From Alphaproteobacteria bacterium (GTDB taxonomy: Bacteria; Pseudomonadota; Alphaproteobacteria; Puniceispirillales; UBA1172), in NCBI GenBank assembly GCA_018701255.1, contig JABIWM010000152.1:1-43987 (forward strand): a DNA stretch of 43,987 bases. Direction: 5' to 3'. The position numbers and the translations under genes are program-made. A model generated the notes under the pieces. It was not told the origin of the DNA. It saw only the letters and a list, made by a program, of their open reading frames with translations, and ran no database searches. Positions 27,568 through 37,745 of the stretch are shown one piece after another (position 1 is the first letter of the stretch; each line of letters opens with the position of its first letter).

Positions 27568-28986
27568 ACACTTAAATCAGATCAGAATAGCAACACGCTT
27601 GAAAATAACACAATCACACCTGATCAGGTGCAGTTCTGGGATAAGGAACATATCATCCATCCGTGGAGCGATTTATCCGACAGCCCCCCTGACATGACGC
27701 AAATCCAGAAAGCTAAAGGCATCTATCTGGAAGACGGTCATGGTAACAAAATGATAGATGGCCCCGGCGGTATGTGGTGCGTGAATATTGGCTATGGTCG
27801 CCGTGAAATGGCTGATGCTATTGCCAATCAAGTCATGACCATGACCTATTCGAGCCCGTGGTTCACCTCTAATCAGCCATCGGCGCTACTTGGTAAGCGC
27901 ATTGCCGAAAAAACCCCCGGTGATCTGAACTCAATGGTTTTTACCAATGGCGGGTCTGATGCGGTTGATACGGCGTTACGCTTTGTGATGTACCGCAATA
28001 ATATTCTGGGCAGACCAGAGAAAAAGCAAATTCTCTGCCGTGAAAAAGGCTATCACGGCTCATCGTTTCTGGCGGCCAGCGTGTCTGGCACCGGCCGCGA
28101 ACATGATCGCCAGTTTATGGATACTCACCAAGATATCGTACAGATGCTTCCGAATATTAACCCCTATTTACGACCCGAAGGCATGTCTGCCGAAGACTGG
28201 TGCGACGCCAAAGTCAAGGACATGGAAGATCGTATTCTTTCTGTTGGGGCGGATAAAATTGGTGCTTTCATTGCCGAACCTATCCTGTCATCAGGTGGGG
28301 TTATTATTCCACCACCCGGATATCATAAACGCACCCGCGAATTATGCCGCCAATATGACATCGTCTATATCTCTGATGAGGTAGTAACCGCATTTGGCCG
28401 GTTGGGGCACTGGTTTGCTTCTGAATCCGTGTTCGGCATTATTCCGGATATCATTACATGCGCCAAGGGGCTGACATCCGGTTATGTTCCCATGGGGGCG
28501 GCGATTATATCGGATGCCTTAATGAAGGATTTTGATAAACCCGAAGGCGCCGCACGGCCGTTTACCAATGGCTATACCTATTCTGGCCATCCGGTGGCCG
28601 CGACTGCTGCGTTAACCAATATGGATATCATGGAACGCGAAGGTATTCTTGCCCATGTGCAGGACGTAGCCCCGCATTTCCAGCAACGCTTGCGGGATAT
28701 TGGGGACAAATACGATATTATCGGCGATGCCAGAGGCGAAGGTTTGCTTGGTTGTCTGGAAGGCGTGGCGGCATCTGGTGTATCCGAAGAAAAGAAGCTC
28801 CAGATTGACAGCAATTTTGGCTATATGATGGACGAAGCCTGTGAGAAACGGGGGCTTCTGGTCAGACCAATTATTAATATGTGCGTGTTCTCACCGCCAC
28901 TGATTATTACCCGTGATGAAATTGATGCCATGTTCAATATTCTTGAAGAAGCCGTGATTGAGGTGCAGGATAAACTCAAATCTTAA
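27568..28986 (+). CDS. Class III (omega) aminotransferase, PLP-dependent
   Basis: DGPGGMWCVNIGYGRREMADAIANQ, FTNGGSDAVDTALRFVMYRN, YISDEVVTAFGRLGHWFASE, ITCAKGLTSGYVPMGAAIIS (PLP Lys). ORF opens at 27505; Met at 27568 preferred. Confidence 0.9.
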   Translation, partial: TLKSDQNSNTLENNTITPDQVQFWDKEHIIHPWSDLSDSPPDMTQIQKAKGIYLEDGHGNKMIDGPGGMWCVNIGYGRREMADAIANQVMTMTYSSPWFTSNQPSALLGKRIAEKTPGDLNSMVFTNGGSDAVDTALRFVMYRNNILGRPEKKQILCREKGYHGSSFLAASVSGTGREHDRQFMDTHQDIVQMLPNINPYLRPEGMSAEDWCDAKVKDMEDRILSVGADKIGAFIAEPILSSGGVIIPPPGYHKRTRELCRQYDIVYISDEVVTAFGRLGHWFASESVFGIIPDIITCAKGLTSGYVPMGAAIISDALMKDFDKPEGAARPFTNGYTYSGHPVAATAALTNMDIMEREGILAHVQDVAPHFQQRLRDIGDKYDIIGDARGEGLLGCLEGVAASGVSEEKKLQIDSNFGYMMDEACEKRGLLVRPIINMCVFSPPLIITRDEIDAMFNILEEAVIEVQDKLKS

Positions 28987-29070
28987 CGCCCATATCCTTT
29001 GCGTTTGCTATTTAGATTGATTTTGGCATTATAAAAGTAATAAAAAATAATTCTTATCTGATAGGAGGAG

Positions 29071-30126
29071 ATGATGAAGACATTAAAAACACTTATTGCA
29101 TCAGCGGCTATTACAGCTATCGGCGGTATGGGCGCAACATATGCAGAAGACTCAGAGCTGGTGATTTTTGATTGGGGTGGGTACGAAGACCCTAACTTCT
29201 TCCCTGATTATATCGAAAAGCACGGCATGTCACCGACTTATAGCTTTTTCACCGACGAAGAAGAAGCTTTTCAGAAAATGCGTGCCGGATTCAGAGCTGA
29301 TCTGGGTCACCCATGTTCACAAAGTGTTGTGAAATGGCGTGAGGCAGGCATGCTGGAGCCGATTGATACATCACGTCTATCGCGCTGGGATGACGTTATT
29401 TCTGAGTTTAAAACCATTGACGGGTTCAATACCGACGGCAATCAATGGGTAGTGCCAGTTGATTGGGGTTTAACCGCATTAACATATAGAACTGATCTTG
29501 TGGATGCCGCAGACACCGTATCACTGCATTCATTTGCTGATCCGAAATTTGCCGGCAGAGTATCCCTGCCTGATAATGTTGATGATGCCTATGCGCTTGG
29601 CTATCTGGCCGTTGGTATCAGTGACTGGAACAAAGCAACCGATGCCGATTTCCAGAAAGCATCTGACTTCTTGCGGAAAGTTCACCAGAACATCCGGACA
29701 TACTGGGCAGATGGGGCAGAAATCAGAAGCCTGATGGCATCTGGCGAAGTCACCCTGTCTTGGTCGTGGAACGAAGTTGGCGTTATTCTGGAAAGCGAAG
29801 GCCATCCGGTAGCCATTAACGAAGATACCACCGAAGGCAAGTCCACATGGCTGTGTGGTTATGTGATCCTGAAAGACGGTCAGGGTAACAAAGACAAGGC
29901 TTATGATTTCCTTAACGCATGGCTGGATGAGCGCTCAGGCGAATATATGGTCAATGAGTGGGGTTATGGACATTCCAATGCGATGGCTATGGACAAGCAT
30001 GGCCCCGGTGCCGGATTTGGAACTCTGGAAAGCTATTCAGAAGGAACATTATGGCAAGCCCCGGTTAGCGCTGATCACAGAGAAAAGATGATTGCCGAGT
30101 TTGAATTGATTAAAGCCGGCTTCTGA
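29071..30126 (+). CDS. Polyamine/spermidine-putrescine type ABC substrate-binding protein (PotD/PotF family)
   Basis: Signal peptide then ELVIFDWGGYEDPNFFPDYIEKHG, VVPVDWGLTALTYRTDLVD, LSWSWNEVGVILESEG. Strong RBS taggaggag. Confidence 0.9.
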   Translation: MMKTLKTLIASAAITAIGGMGATYAEDSELVIFDWGGYEDPNFFPDYIEKHGMSPTYSFFTDEEEAFQKMRAGFRADLGHPCSQSVVKWREAGMLEPIDTSRLSRWDDVISEFKTIDGFNTDGNQWVVPVDWGLTALTYRTDLVDAADTVSLHSFADPKFAGRVSLPDNVDDAYALGYLAVGISDWNKATDADFQKASDFLRKVHQNIRTYWADGAEIRSLMASGEVTLSWSWNEVGVILESEGHPVAINEDTTEGKSTWLCGYVILKDGQGNKDKAYDFLNAWLDERSGEYMVNEWGYGHSNAMAMDKHGPGAGFGTLESYSEGTLWQAPVSADHREKMIAEFELIKAGF

Positions 30127-30149
30127 TTTTTGACTGATATGAATACAGA

Positions 30150-30177
30150 ACAGGCGGCTTATGTCGCCTGTTTTTTT
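30150..30177 (+). terminator. Rho-independent terminator between convergent genes
   Basis: ACAGGCG-gcttatgt-CGCCTGT followed by a T-run; lies between convergent 29071..30126 (+) and 30183..31301 (-). Confidence 0.85.
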
Positions 30178-30182
30178 ATGTG

Positions 30183-31301
30183 TTAATTCAACACTAATAA
30201 AGATGAGCTTCGCCACCCGACTCTGATCGTCTCACCCAGATCATAGACATAACGGCCAGATGTATTTCGCATGGAAACCATAATATCCTTATCGCTATTC
30301 GGCAAAGACAGCGTGTAATAAGACATATCACCATAGTAATCGACATTTTTCACTATTGATGAAAACTCATTCTCAGCCTTATCTTTTTTGTTATATAAAA
30401 TGGTAAACATTTCCGGACGAAACCCGACACATAGCTGATCAAGTGATGTATCCTCAGGGATGATATCACGGGGGAATGAAATCTGACCCAGCGATTCTAC
30501 ATCGACCACGATACTGGTTTTGTTTTTCGATATACATTTCCCTTCAAGGAAATTCATAACGCCGATAAATGACGCTACCCGTCTGCTAACCGGTTTATCA
30601 TAGATTTCCTGCGGCGTGCCTAGCTGGGCAATATTACCGTCAAACATAACGGCAATCCGGTCGCTCATGATCAATGCTTCTTCCTGATCATGGGTAACCA
30701 GAATAAAGGTAATGCCCAATGTGCGTTGAATACGTCGCAATTCATCCTGCATCTGTTCCCGCAGTTTTTTATCCAGCGCTGATAGCGGTTCATCCAGCAA
30801 CAGCACTTTCGGTTCAAGGATTAAGGCGCGTGCCAAAGCCACCCGTTGCCGCTGGCCACCGGAAAGCGCGTAGGATGGTCTGTCGTAATATCCGTCCAGA
30901 TCAACCATTTTAAGCATGGCATCAACACGTTCGCGCAATTCCGCTTTAGGCAGGCGCTGTTTGATCAAGCCATAGGCTACATTTTCACCAACATTGAGAT
31001 GTGGGAAAATCGCATAAGATTGAAACACCATATTGGTCGGGCGTTTATTGGCATCAACACCATTCATGGATTGCTGATTAATAACGACCACGCCATCATC
31101 CGGCACTTCCAGCCCGGCGATCATCCGCAACAATGTTGTTTTCCCGCATCCGGATGGCCCAAGCAGAGAGAAAAATTCGCCCTTGGCAATATTAAGATCA
31201 ATGCCTTTGACTACTTCGAGTTTACCAAAGCTTTTCCTGATATTGCTGAGCTCAACCATCTGTTCATGCATTTGCTCATTCATCATGTTTTTCGATGCCA
31301 T
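30183..31301 (-). CDS. ABC transporter ATP-binding protein, PotA-like
   Basis: LLGPSGCGKTTLLRMIAGLEVPDDGVV, ALSGGQRQRVALARALILEPKVLLLDEPLSALDKKLREQMQDELR, TOBE-like C-terminus. Confidence 0.94.
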   Translation of the reverse strand: MASKNMMNEQMHEQMVELSNIRKSFGKLEVVKGIDLNIAKGEFFSLLGPSGCGKTTLLRMIAGLEVPDDGVVVINQQSMNGVDANKRPTNMVFQSYAIFPHLNVGENVAYGLIKQRLPKAELRERVDAMLKMVDLDGYYDRPSYALSGGQRQRVALARALILEPKVLLLDEPLSALDKKLREQMQDELRRIQRTLGITFILVTHDQEEALIMSDRIAVMFDGNIAQLGTPQEIYDKPVSRRVASFIGVMNFLEGKCISKNKTSIVVDVESLGQISFPRDIIPEDTSLDQLCVGFRPEMFTILYNKKDKAENEFSSIVKNVDYYGDMSYYTLSLPNSDKDIMVSMRNTSGRYVYDLGETIRVGWRSSSLLVLN

Positions 31302-31336
31302 AACGACTATCCCTTTTCATGCGGTCTTATTCATGA

Positions 31337-32131
31337 CTATGACTTACCAATCAGCTTTTCAGACTTGCGCCGGTAATATTCAAACACAGCTAGCAGAATG
31401 AGCGAGATCAACAGCAAGATAAACCCTAACGCCATTATGCTTGGTAATTTTGACGGAAAGCGCAATTGCGCCCAGATATAGACAGGCAGAGTCGGTTCAA
31501 CTCCTGTCAGAAAAAACGCGATAACAAACTCATCAAGCGAAATGGTGAAACAGATCAGAATACTGGCAATCACCCCCGGCTTAACCAGTGGAAAGATCAC
31601 CCGCCGGAATGTGCCAAATCTGGTTTCGCCCAGATCAAGCGAGGCTTCTTCTATGCTTCTATCCATATTGTTAAACGCGGAATACAGAATAGACACGGAA
31701 AACGGCGTACAGATAAGGATATGACCAAGAATAACCGTCCATATATTGAGCGACACCCCTAGCTGTATCAAGACAATCAGCAAGGCCACCCCGATAATAA
31801 TCTCAGGCAGGAATAATGGCGCCATGATCAGACCAAAGCTTGGCCGTTTACCAATAAAATCATGCCTTGCCATGGCTCTGGCCGTTAAAATACCGAAACA
31901 GGTGCTAATCACCGCCGCCGTGACCGCAATAATCAAAGAGTTTTTCAGGGCGCGATGAAGCGTGTTTTCAGACATTAATCCGATAAACCAATCCATGGTA
32001 AAACCGGATAACGGGAACGCAATAATCGAGCTGTCATTAAATGCAAAAAGTGGCAATAGCATAATCGGTGCATAAAGAAACACCAGATAGATAACGACAA
32101 AAGTAAACAGAAAGACCGATGGCTTTTTCAT
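31337..32131 (-). CDS. ABC transporter permease, PotC-like
   Basis: YAPIMLLPLFAFNDSSI, EEASLDLGETRFGTFRRVIFPLVKPGVIASILICFTISLDEFVIAFFLTG. Confidence 0.92.
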   Translation of the reverse strand: MKKPSVFLFTFVVIYLVFLYAPIMLLPLFAFNDSSIIAFPLSGFTMDWFIGLMSENTLHRALKNSLIIAVTAAVISTCFGILTARAMARHDFIGKRPSFGLIMAPLFLPEIIIGVALLIVLIQLGVSLNIWTVILGHILICTPFSVSILYSAFNNMDRSIEEASLDLGETRFGTFRRVIFPLVKPGVIASILICFTISLDEFVIAFFLTGVEPTLPVYIWAQLRFPSKLPSIMALGFILLLISLILLAVFEYYRRKSEKLIGKS

Positions 32132-33018
32132 TGTGTCTGCTTCCTCAAATAGCGGCGATTGAAGAATAAGAATCCTAATGAAATTAGCAAGACTGTCATC
32201 AGCGAGGTGATGGCTAACGCCGCACCAAGCGGCGCATTATTGGCTTTAGAAAATTGCACCTGTATCATATTGGCAATCATCAAACCATCTTTGCCGCCAA
32301 CCAGTTTTGGCGTCACATAATCACCAATCGTTGGAATAAAGACAATTAACGCCGCCGAAATAATCCCCGGCATGGCCAGTGGTAATGTCACACGGAAAAA
32401 GCTACGGATAGCGGAATCCCCTAAATCCTTGGCGGCTTCCAGCATGGAACGATCAATCCGTTCCAGAGAAACAAAAATAGGCAGAATAGCAAAAGGCGCC
32501 CACGCATGAGCCAGCGCAATAACAACCGCATTCGCATTATAAAGAATAAAGGATAACGGTTCCTCAATCAGATTAAGCGATAGAAGGCTAGAATTAACAA
32601 CCCCATTATACCCCAGAATAATTTTCCACAGAAAAATCCGTAACAGATAACTGGTCCAGAAAGGAATGGTAATCAGAAACAGCCAGATCGCTTTATATTT
32701 GCCGCCATAAAACGAAATATAATAGGCCATGGGAAAAGCCAGAAGAACAGTAACCATCGTAACGAAAAGCGAAATACTAACCGACCGCTTAATCAGCATA
32801 ACATAGACAGGATGCGAAAAAATATCCCTGTAATTGTTCAAGGTCGGTGTGCGATCAAGGTCCAGATAATCCTGTGTCCATAAACTAAGGGCAATCATCA
32901 AGAAAAGCGGTGCCAGCAATAGCAGGAACCCAAATAGAAAGGGCCCGCCAATTAAACGCCATCCCGCGAAAGATCGTTTCCATTTTGTGCCAAAAGATGA
33001 ACGTAATGCCATGTACAT
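32128..33018 (-). CDS. ABC transporter permease, PotB-like
   Basis: RSMLEAAKDLGDSAIRSFFRVTLPLAMPGIISAALIVFIPTIGDYVTPKLVGG; overlaps potC-like gene by ATGA. Confidence 0.92.
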   Translation of the reverse strand: MYMALRSSFGTKWKRSFAGWRLIGGPFLFGFLLLLAPLFLMIALSLWTQDYLDLDRTPTLNNYRDIFSHPVYVMLIKRSVSISLFVTMVTVLLAFPMAYYISFYGGKYKAIWLFLITIPFWTSYLLRIFLWKIILGYNGVVNSSLLSLNLIEEPLSFILYNANAVVIALAHAWAPFAILPIFVSLERIDRSMLEAAKDLGDSAIRSFFRVTLPLAMPGIISAALIVFIPTIGDYVTPKLVGGKDGLMIANMIQVQFSKANNAPLGAALAITSLMTVLLISLGFLFFNRRYLRKQTQ

Positions 33019-33297
33019 TCCTTCATGAATTCCTTCAACTTCATTTCTACCTTAGCATAATGCAGGAATAGACAAAGTATAAATCCACACTTTTTAAATA
33101 AATGATTACCAGTATTTTTTTTGAAATAAATCACGCTGCCGGAACGAATAGGTATTTGTGATAGGGCAATCATTGATGCCTTCATGCGTGCCTTTTGGAC
33201 AATACCCATACTGGACACATGCTGGCCAAATCGCTCTATCAACAACATGTAACTCAATGATCTGGCTGATTTAGTCAGATAGCGAAAGGAAAAAGCG

Positions 33298-33381
33298 ATG
33301 AAACTACAACTAAAAGAACTGCTTATTGCTACTGCGGCTACGGCTACTCTGGCTAGTGGAATTGCACCTGCACCAAAATGA
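33298..33381 (+). pseudogene. Orphan signal peptide MKLQLKELLIATAATATLASGIAPAPK*; candidate remnant of a bufferin (BufA/DUF2282-like) precursor
   Basis: RBS agcgaaaggaaa before ATG; signal-peptide-like N-terminus that stops at once after the expected cleavage region; lies just upstream of the MNIO remnant. Confidence 0.4.
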
Positions 33382-33524
33382 AGATACCTGCAATGGCGGA
33401 CGGCATGTCACGCAAAGGCGCACTGCATGCGCTTGATCGTAATCTTCCTACTAGCTAACCACTATAATCCTGCACGGCTTCTTGCGGTGCCGGATTATGA
33501 CTAATTACATGAGATTTTAGAACA

Positions 33525-34121
33525 ATGACGGAACATTCCCACACGACTAATACCGGTGCCATTAATGCTCGCAATAGTATTGATACATATTTGCCACATG
33601 CGGTGGGTGTTGGCTTCAAGCCCCAGCATCTATCCGCCATAATGCAGGATTCCAGCGGCGTGGACTGTCTTGAAATTCATGCAGAAAATTACATGCTTGA
33701 TGGCGGCCAGCGCAAAGCCATGCTGGAACAACTGGCAATGGATTTTCCCATATCATGCCATGGTGTCGGGCTTTCTATTGGCGCGCCCCAACCGCTAAAT
33801 ACCGCGCATCTGAAACGCTTGGTTAAATTGCTGGACTGGCTTCAGCCTGCTGTGTTTTCAGAACATCTGGCATGGAGCACCCATGGTGACATATTCTATA
33901 ATGATCTGTTGCCAATGCCTTATACTAAATCGGTGCTTGATAAGGTTATGGTATGCGTTCGGCATCAACGTGACCGCTGGCATAGGGGCGGTCAGCGGCC
34001 AGATATTCCTGCGCTGGTAAAACATAATTATGCGGTGATTGATAGGTTATCGCACCGGATGTTCAGCACCATTTATATTAGAGTCAGACATATTAGCACC
34101 AGACATATTATCATTAGTTGA
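33525..34121 (+). pseudogene. Truncated/deleted MNIO (DUF692) family protein, BufB-type
   Basis: GVGFKPQHLSAIMQDSSGVDCLEIHAENYMLDGGQRKAMLEQL..ISCHGVGLSIGAPQPLNTAHLKRLVKLLDWLQPAVFSEHLAWSTHGDIFYNDLLPMPYT matches the DUF692 N-terminal half; the central half is missing and only a DIPAL-like C-terminal tail remains. Confidence 0.75.
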
Positions 34122-35279
34122 TTTAACCATTTGCGGTGCCGGTTCATCAGCACAATTCATGACCGGAAACATGGATTTCAACCGGTGATGATATTGCCCT
34201 ACTCCGCTTTCCAGTTCGGACAGCATAATGCCATCAAAAGCGCTGGATTTCATAGCTTCATATGACCACTCAATCAGATGCATGTCTTCTATGCCGGTAA
34301 TCGCATCAATGCGGGCGGCCAGATGCCGTGCGACGCGTGTCACCCGATCTTCGTTTGGTCGGGCATAACTCGCTGACCGCTGAATACTGGTTCCAGTAGT
34401 CATCGGAATATCCTGATAAAAGATAACACTATCCGGATAAAGTCCAATCACCTGATTAGGAAATAGCAAAATATAATGCCATGCTTTCGGCAATGATGCC
34501 CATGGTTCTGGTAAATGCTGAATAAGGTTCCGGTAGTTGCGCGTTGACCACATATATGACGGTGACGGGTTAAAATTTCCAACCGATAACGCGGTATCGC
34601 CTGTAAGATGATAATCCTGATAATCCTTGCCATACAAATCCTGCAATCCCGGATGGGCAATCGGTACATGATAGCCTTCGTTGTCAACATCACGGATAGC
34701 TTTCCAGTTCACGTTCCATATCTCAGACTTAAATGGCGCGGTTGCCGGTACCAGATCAGCCAGTTGTTGTGGCTGGATAAGCGCGTCATGCGGTGCCATG
34801 ATCTCTTTCACGCTAGGCTGATGCCCGGGCTTGAAACGGATAAAAATAAACCCTTGCCAAATCTCACACTCAATGGGTTTTAATCCCCATTCCACCGGAT
34901 CAAGATCGGGCAGAGTTCTTGGCCGTGCCGGTGAGCGCAAAGTGCCGTCCAGATTAAAGCTCCATCCATGGAACGGACACACCATCGCGTTTTTACAAAT
35001 TCCATTTTCTTCGGTGACAACACGCGACCCCCGATGCCGGCATAAATTATGAAAGGCGCGAATAACCCCATCTTCGCCACGGATAATAAGCGCACGTTCA
35101 CCAACCAGATCAAAGGTAGTAAACTGGCCTTTTTCGGGAATATCATTGCTATGGCAAACCATTTGCCAGTGGCGCCGAAACAGCGTTTCTGATTCCAGCG
35201 CAAACAGCTCATCATTAAAATATGTCCAGCCGGGTAACCCGAACCGATCTTCAGGATTTGGAAAAACATCATCTGCCAC
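34047..35279 (-). CDS. Rieske [2Fe-2S] ring-hydroxylating/demethylating oxygenase alpha subunit
   Basis: LCRHRGSRVVTEENGICKNAMVCPFHGWSFNLDG (CxH...CxxH); non-haem Fe region DVDNEGYHVPIAHPGLQDLYG. Confidence 0.92.
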   Translation of the reverse strand: MADDVFPNPEDRFGLPGWTYFNDELFALESETLFRRHWQMVCHSNDIPEKGQFTTFDLVGERALIIRGEDGVIRAFHNLCRHRGSRVVTEENGICKNAMVCPFHGWSFNLDGTLRSPARPRTLPDLDPVEWGLKPIECEIWQGFIFIRFKPGHQPSVKEIMAPHDALIQPQQLADLVPATAPFKSEIWNVNWKAIRDVDNEGYHVPIAHPGLQDLYGKDYQDYHLTGDTALSVGNFNPSPSYMWSTRNYRNLIQHLPEPWASLPKAWHYILLFPNQVIGLYPDSVIFYQDIPMTTGTSIQRSASYARPNEDRVTRVARHLAARIDAITGIEDMHLIEWSYEAMKSSAFDGIMLSELESGVGQYHHRLKSMFPVMNCADEPAPQMVKSTNDNMSGANMSDSNINGAEHPVR

Positions 35280-35352
35280 GACTTATTCCTCACAATGTCA
35301 TAATGGGTTATATTATCCTAATTATGCCCAAAAAGGAAGCCAGCATCGCTTT

Positions 35353-36666
35353 CTAGCCCTGCCGCATGATATCCATGACGCATGGTATGTCTGGCAATTG
35401 CTGCAATCCTCCCAGAGCGATTTCTAGCGTGCTGGCGGTGTCATGATCCAGTCGTGATCCAGCCAGAGCATGAAATTTCTGGCGTAAAATATCATCACTA
35501 ACCGCATCTTCCGGATCACCAATGGCTTCGGTTGGCGCTGATTGATATTGCTTCCCATCTGTTGTCCGGATACTTGCCTGGGCAAATCGTTGACGGGGAA
35601 AAGCCGCATTAAATTGATCATTGCTCGTTATTCTGATCTTTCCGGCCATGGATTGAATAGCCGGATCAGCCAGACCAGCCGCTGATATATCATCAACGCC
35701 AATCGTGCCACGCCACGCCGCCACAGCAACAGAATATGGCAGGGAATATTGGGCTTCTTCTGTGGTTTTGGCCATGGAACATAGCCGCACAGCTTCATCA
35801 AAACTGCTTATCTCTATGTTGGCAATCTGATCTGCGGATATATCATGTTGTCGCATGACATGCAGAACAGCCTCAACCGCCGGTTGCGCCCAGCGGCACA
35901 CAGGATAGAGTTTTATATATTGCTCATTCATGTAATGATGCACCCCAAGATCAGCCCAGTATCCGGCCACATCCGCACCCTCAATGCTGATCGCAGGCGC
36001 ACCGGTGAATCCATCAGCTGCCAGATAAGCCGCGCTAACTCCTGCCATAGCCCCCCAGCCTGATCCATCCTTGACCATGCTAGGCGTATCAATACACCGC
36101 ATCATCTGGCTTCTTGGGCCATGATATTCAGCTATTCCCATAGCATGCCGTGTCTGGGTTTCATTCAACCCCAGAAGCCGTGCACCAATCGCCGCAACCG
36201 TGACCGCAATCCATGCGCCTGATGTATGATAATCTGCCGCACTGGCATGCAGGCTAACCCCCGCGCGCGTGCCAAACTCATAACCCAGCACCATCGCTGT
36301 CATGATCTCCTGACTATCATTAATAGCTTCGGCTTCGGCTATCGCCATGATGCCAGGGATAAGCCCGCATCCAACATGCCCCTTAGTGAGCTTCTGGCCA
36401 TCATGCGCATCCAGCGCATCTATACTCATCCCATTGGCTAGCGCCGCCCCGACCGGACTAACTTTTCGTCCATCCCACCACAAGCTGGCGCCATTGCCGG
36501 CAAACATACGCGCGGCATGCTGGCGGATAATAGTGGATAATTCGGTTTTGGATGCCGCCGCAGATACCCCGATAGTATCAAACAGGGAACGGCAGGCATT
36601 ATGCTTTACCGGTTCCGGGAAATCATTCCATTGCGTATCGTGAAGATAATCAATCAGCATCGTCAT
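35353..36666 (-). CDS. MmgE/PrpD family protein
   Basis: LFDTIGVSAAASKTELSTII, DAHDGQKLTKGHVGCGLIPGIMAIAEAE, GYEFGTRAGVSLHASAADYHTSGAWIAVTVAAIGARLLGLNETQTRHAMGIAEYHGPRSQMMR. Confidence 0.9.
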   Translation of the reverse strand: MTMLIDYLHDTQWNDFPEPVKHNACRSLFDTIGVSAAASKTELSTIIRQHAARMFAGNGASLWWDGRKVSPVGAALANGMSIDALDAHDGQKLTKGHVGCGLIPGIMAIAEAEAINDSQEIMTAMVLGYEFGTRAGVSLHASAADYHTSGAWIAVTVAAIGARLLGLNETQTRHAMGIAEYHGPRSQMMRCIDTPSMVKDGSGWGAMAGVSAAYLAADGFTGAPAISIEGADVAGYWADLGVHHYMNEQYIKLYPVCRWAQPAVEAVLHVMRQHDISADQIANIEISSFDEAVRLCSMAKTTEEAQYSLPYSVAVAAWRGTIGVDDISAAGLADPAIQSMAGKIRITSNDQFNAAFPRQRFAQASIRTTDGKQYQSAPTEAIGDPEDAVSDDILRQKFHALAGSRLDHDTASTLEIALGGLQQLPDIPCVMDIMRQG

Positions 36667-36668
36667 AA

Positions 36669-37727
36669 TTAATTCTGCTTTTCATGCCAGTGCTTGAACG
36701 CTGATTTAATCCTGTCCAGTGCCGCATCATCAATATTCACATGCATGACAAGTCTGGTTTCTGCTCCACCCGGCGTAATCACCACGCCTTGATCTGCTAA
36801 TGTATCGGCCAGATGTTCTGCTGAACCGGTGGCCAGCGATAGAAACACCATATTCGTTGCGGTGCGAACAGATAACCCGGGAAGTGTTGATAAAAACTGT
36901 GCCAGATCACTTGCTCTGGCATGATCTTCGGGCAGGCGATCAATATGATGATCTAACGCATATAACCCAGCGGCGGCCAGAATACCAATCTGACGCATAC
37001 CGCCACCCAGATATTTTCGCACGCGCAACGCTTTTTTGATGAACTGCTCTGAGCCACAAAGAATAGACCCCGCCGGCGCGCCCAGCCCTTTTGACAGACA
37101 AACAGAAACCGTATCAGCAACACCGGCCAGATCAGCTGGCGATATTCCCAGCGCGATCACGGCATTAAAAAACCGCGCTCCATCAAGATGAATATTCATT
37201 CCAGATGTCCGGCCAGCCGCCGCCGATGCTTTGATCCGGTCAAGCGGAATTGCCGCACCATGCCATGTATTTTCCAGACATAACAGACGTGATATCGGGC
37301 AATGGATATCATCCGGTTTAACCGCCGCCAGAATATCACTGGCTTCTAATGCACCATCATCTGCCGGATCAAGCGGGTCAAAAATCATACCGCCAACAAT
37401 TGATGCACCGCCTGCCTCATCGCAATACACATGATAATCACGGCCGGTAATAATCTCATCTCCGCGCTGGCAATGCACCAGCATAGCAATCAGATTGCTC
37501 ATCGTGCCAGAACTGACAAACAATCCTGCTTCTTTGCCAAGCATATCTGCCATTCTATCCTGCAAGTGGTTTGCCGTTGGATCATCACCATAAACATCAT
37601 CACCAACCACAGCATCAGCCATGGCCTGCCGCATCGCCATGACCGGTGTTGAGACCGTGTCTGATCGCAAATCAATGTAATGTCCCTGTTCGGCCTGTAC
37701 TGATCTGGCATTAGCATAAGTATTCAT
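36669..37727 (-). CDS. ltaE: Low-specificity threonine aldolase
   Basis: IDLRSDTVSTPVMAMRQAMADAVVGDDVYGDDPTANHLQDRMADMLGKEAGLFVSSGTMSNLIAM, LDGARFFNAV, VSVCLSKGLGAPAGSILCGS. Confidence 0.95.
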   Translation of the reverse strand: MNTYANARSVQAEQGHYIDLRSDTVSTPVMAMRQAMADAVVGDDVYGDDPTANHLQDRMADMLGKEAGLFVSSGTMSNLIAMLVHCQRGDEIITGRDYHVYCDEAGGASIVGGMIFDPLDPADDGALEASDILAAVKPDDIHCPISRLLCLENTWHGAAIPLDRIKASAAAGRTSGMNIHLDGARFFNAVIALGISPADLAGVADTVSVCLSKGLGAPAGSILCGSEQFIKKALRVRKYLGGGMRQIGILAAAGLYALDHHIDRLPEDHARASDLAQFLSTLPGLSVRTATNMVFLSLATGSAEHLADTLADQGVVITPGGAETRLVMHVNIDDAALDRIKSAFKHWHEKQN

Positions 37728-37745
37728 TATCTTAATCCGCTGTTG

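Noticed and set aside
30846-31376. 176-aa plus-strand ORF opposite the PotA-like gene
   Set aside because: Antisense to a definite ABC ATPase with intact Walker A/B and signature motifs.
32952-33257. 101-aa minus-strand ORF upstream of the PotB-like gene
   Set aside because: Overlaps the PotB-like start in another frame; Lys/Phe-rich low-confidence translation from an AT-rich leader.
33140-33297. Open frame ...VFVIGQSLMPSCVPFGQYPYWTHAGQIALSTTCNSMIWLI* upstream of the MNIO remnant
   Set aside because: No start codon context or family resemblance; could be an older fragment but not supportable.
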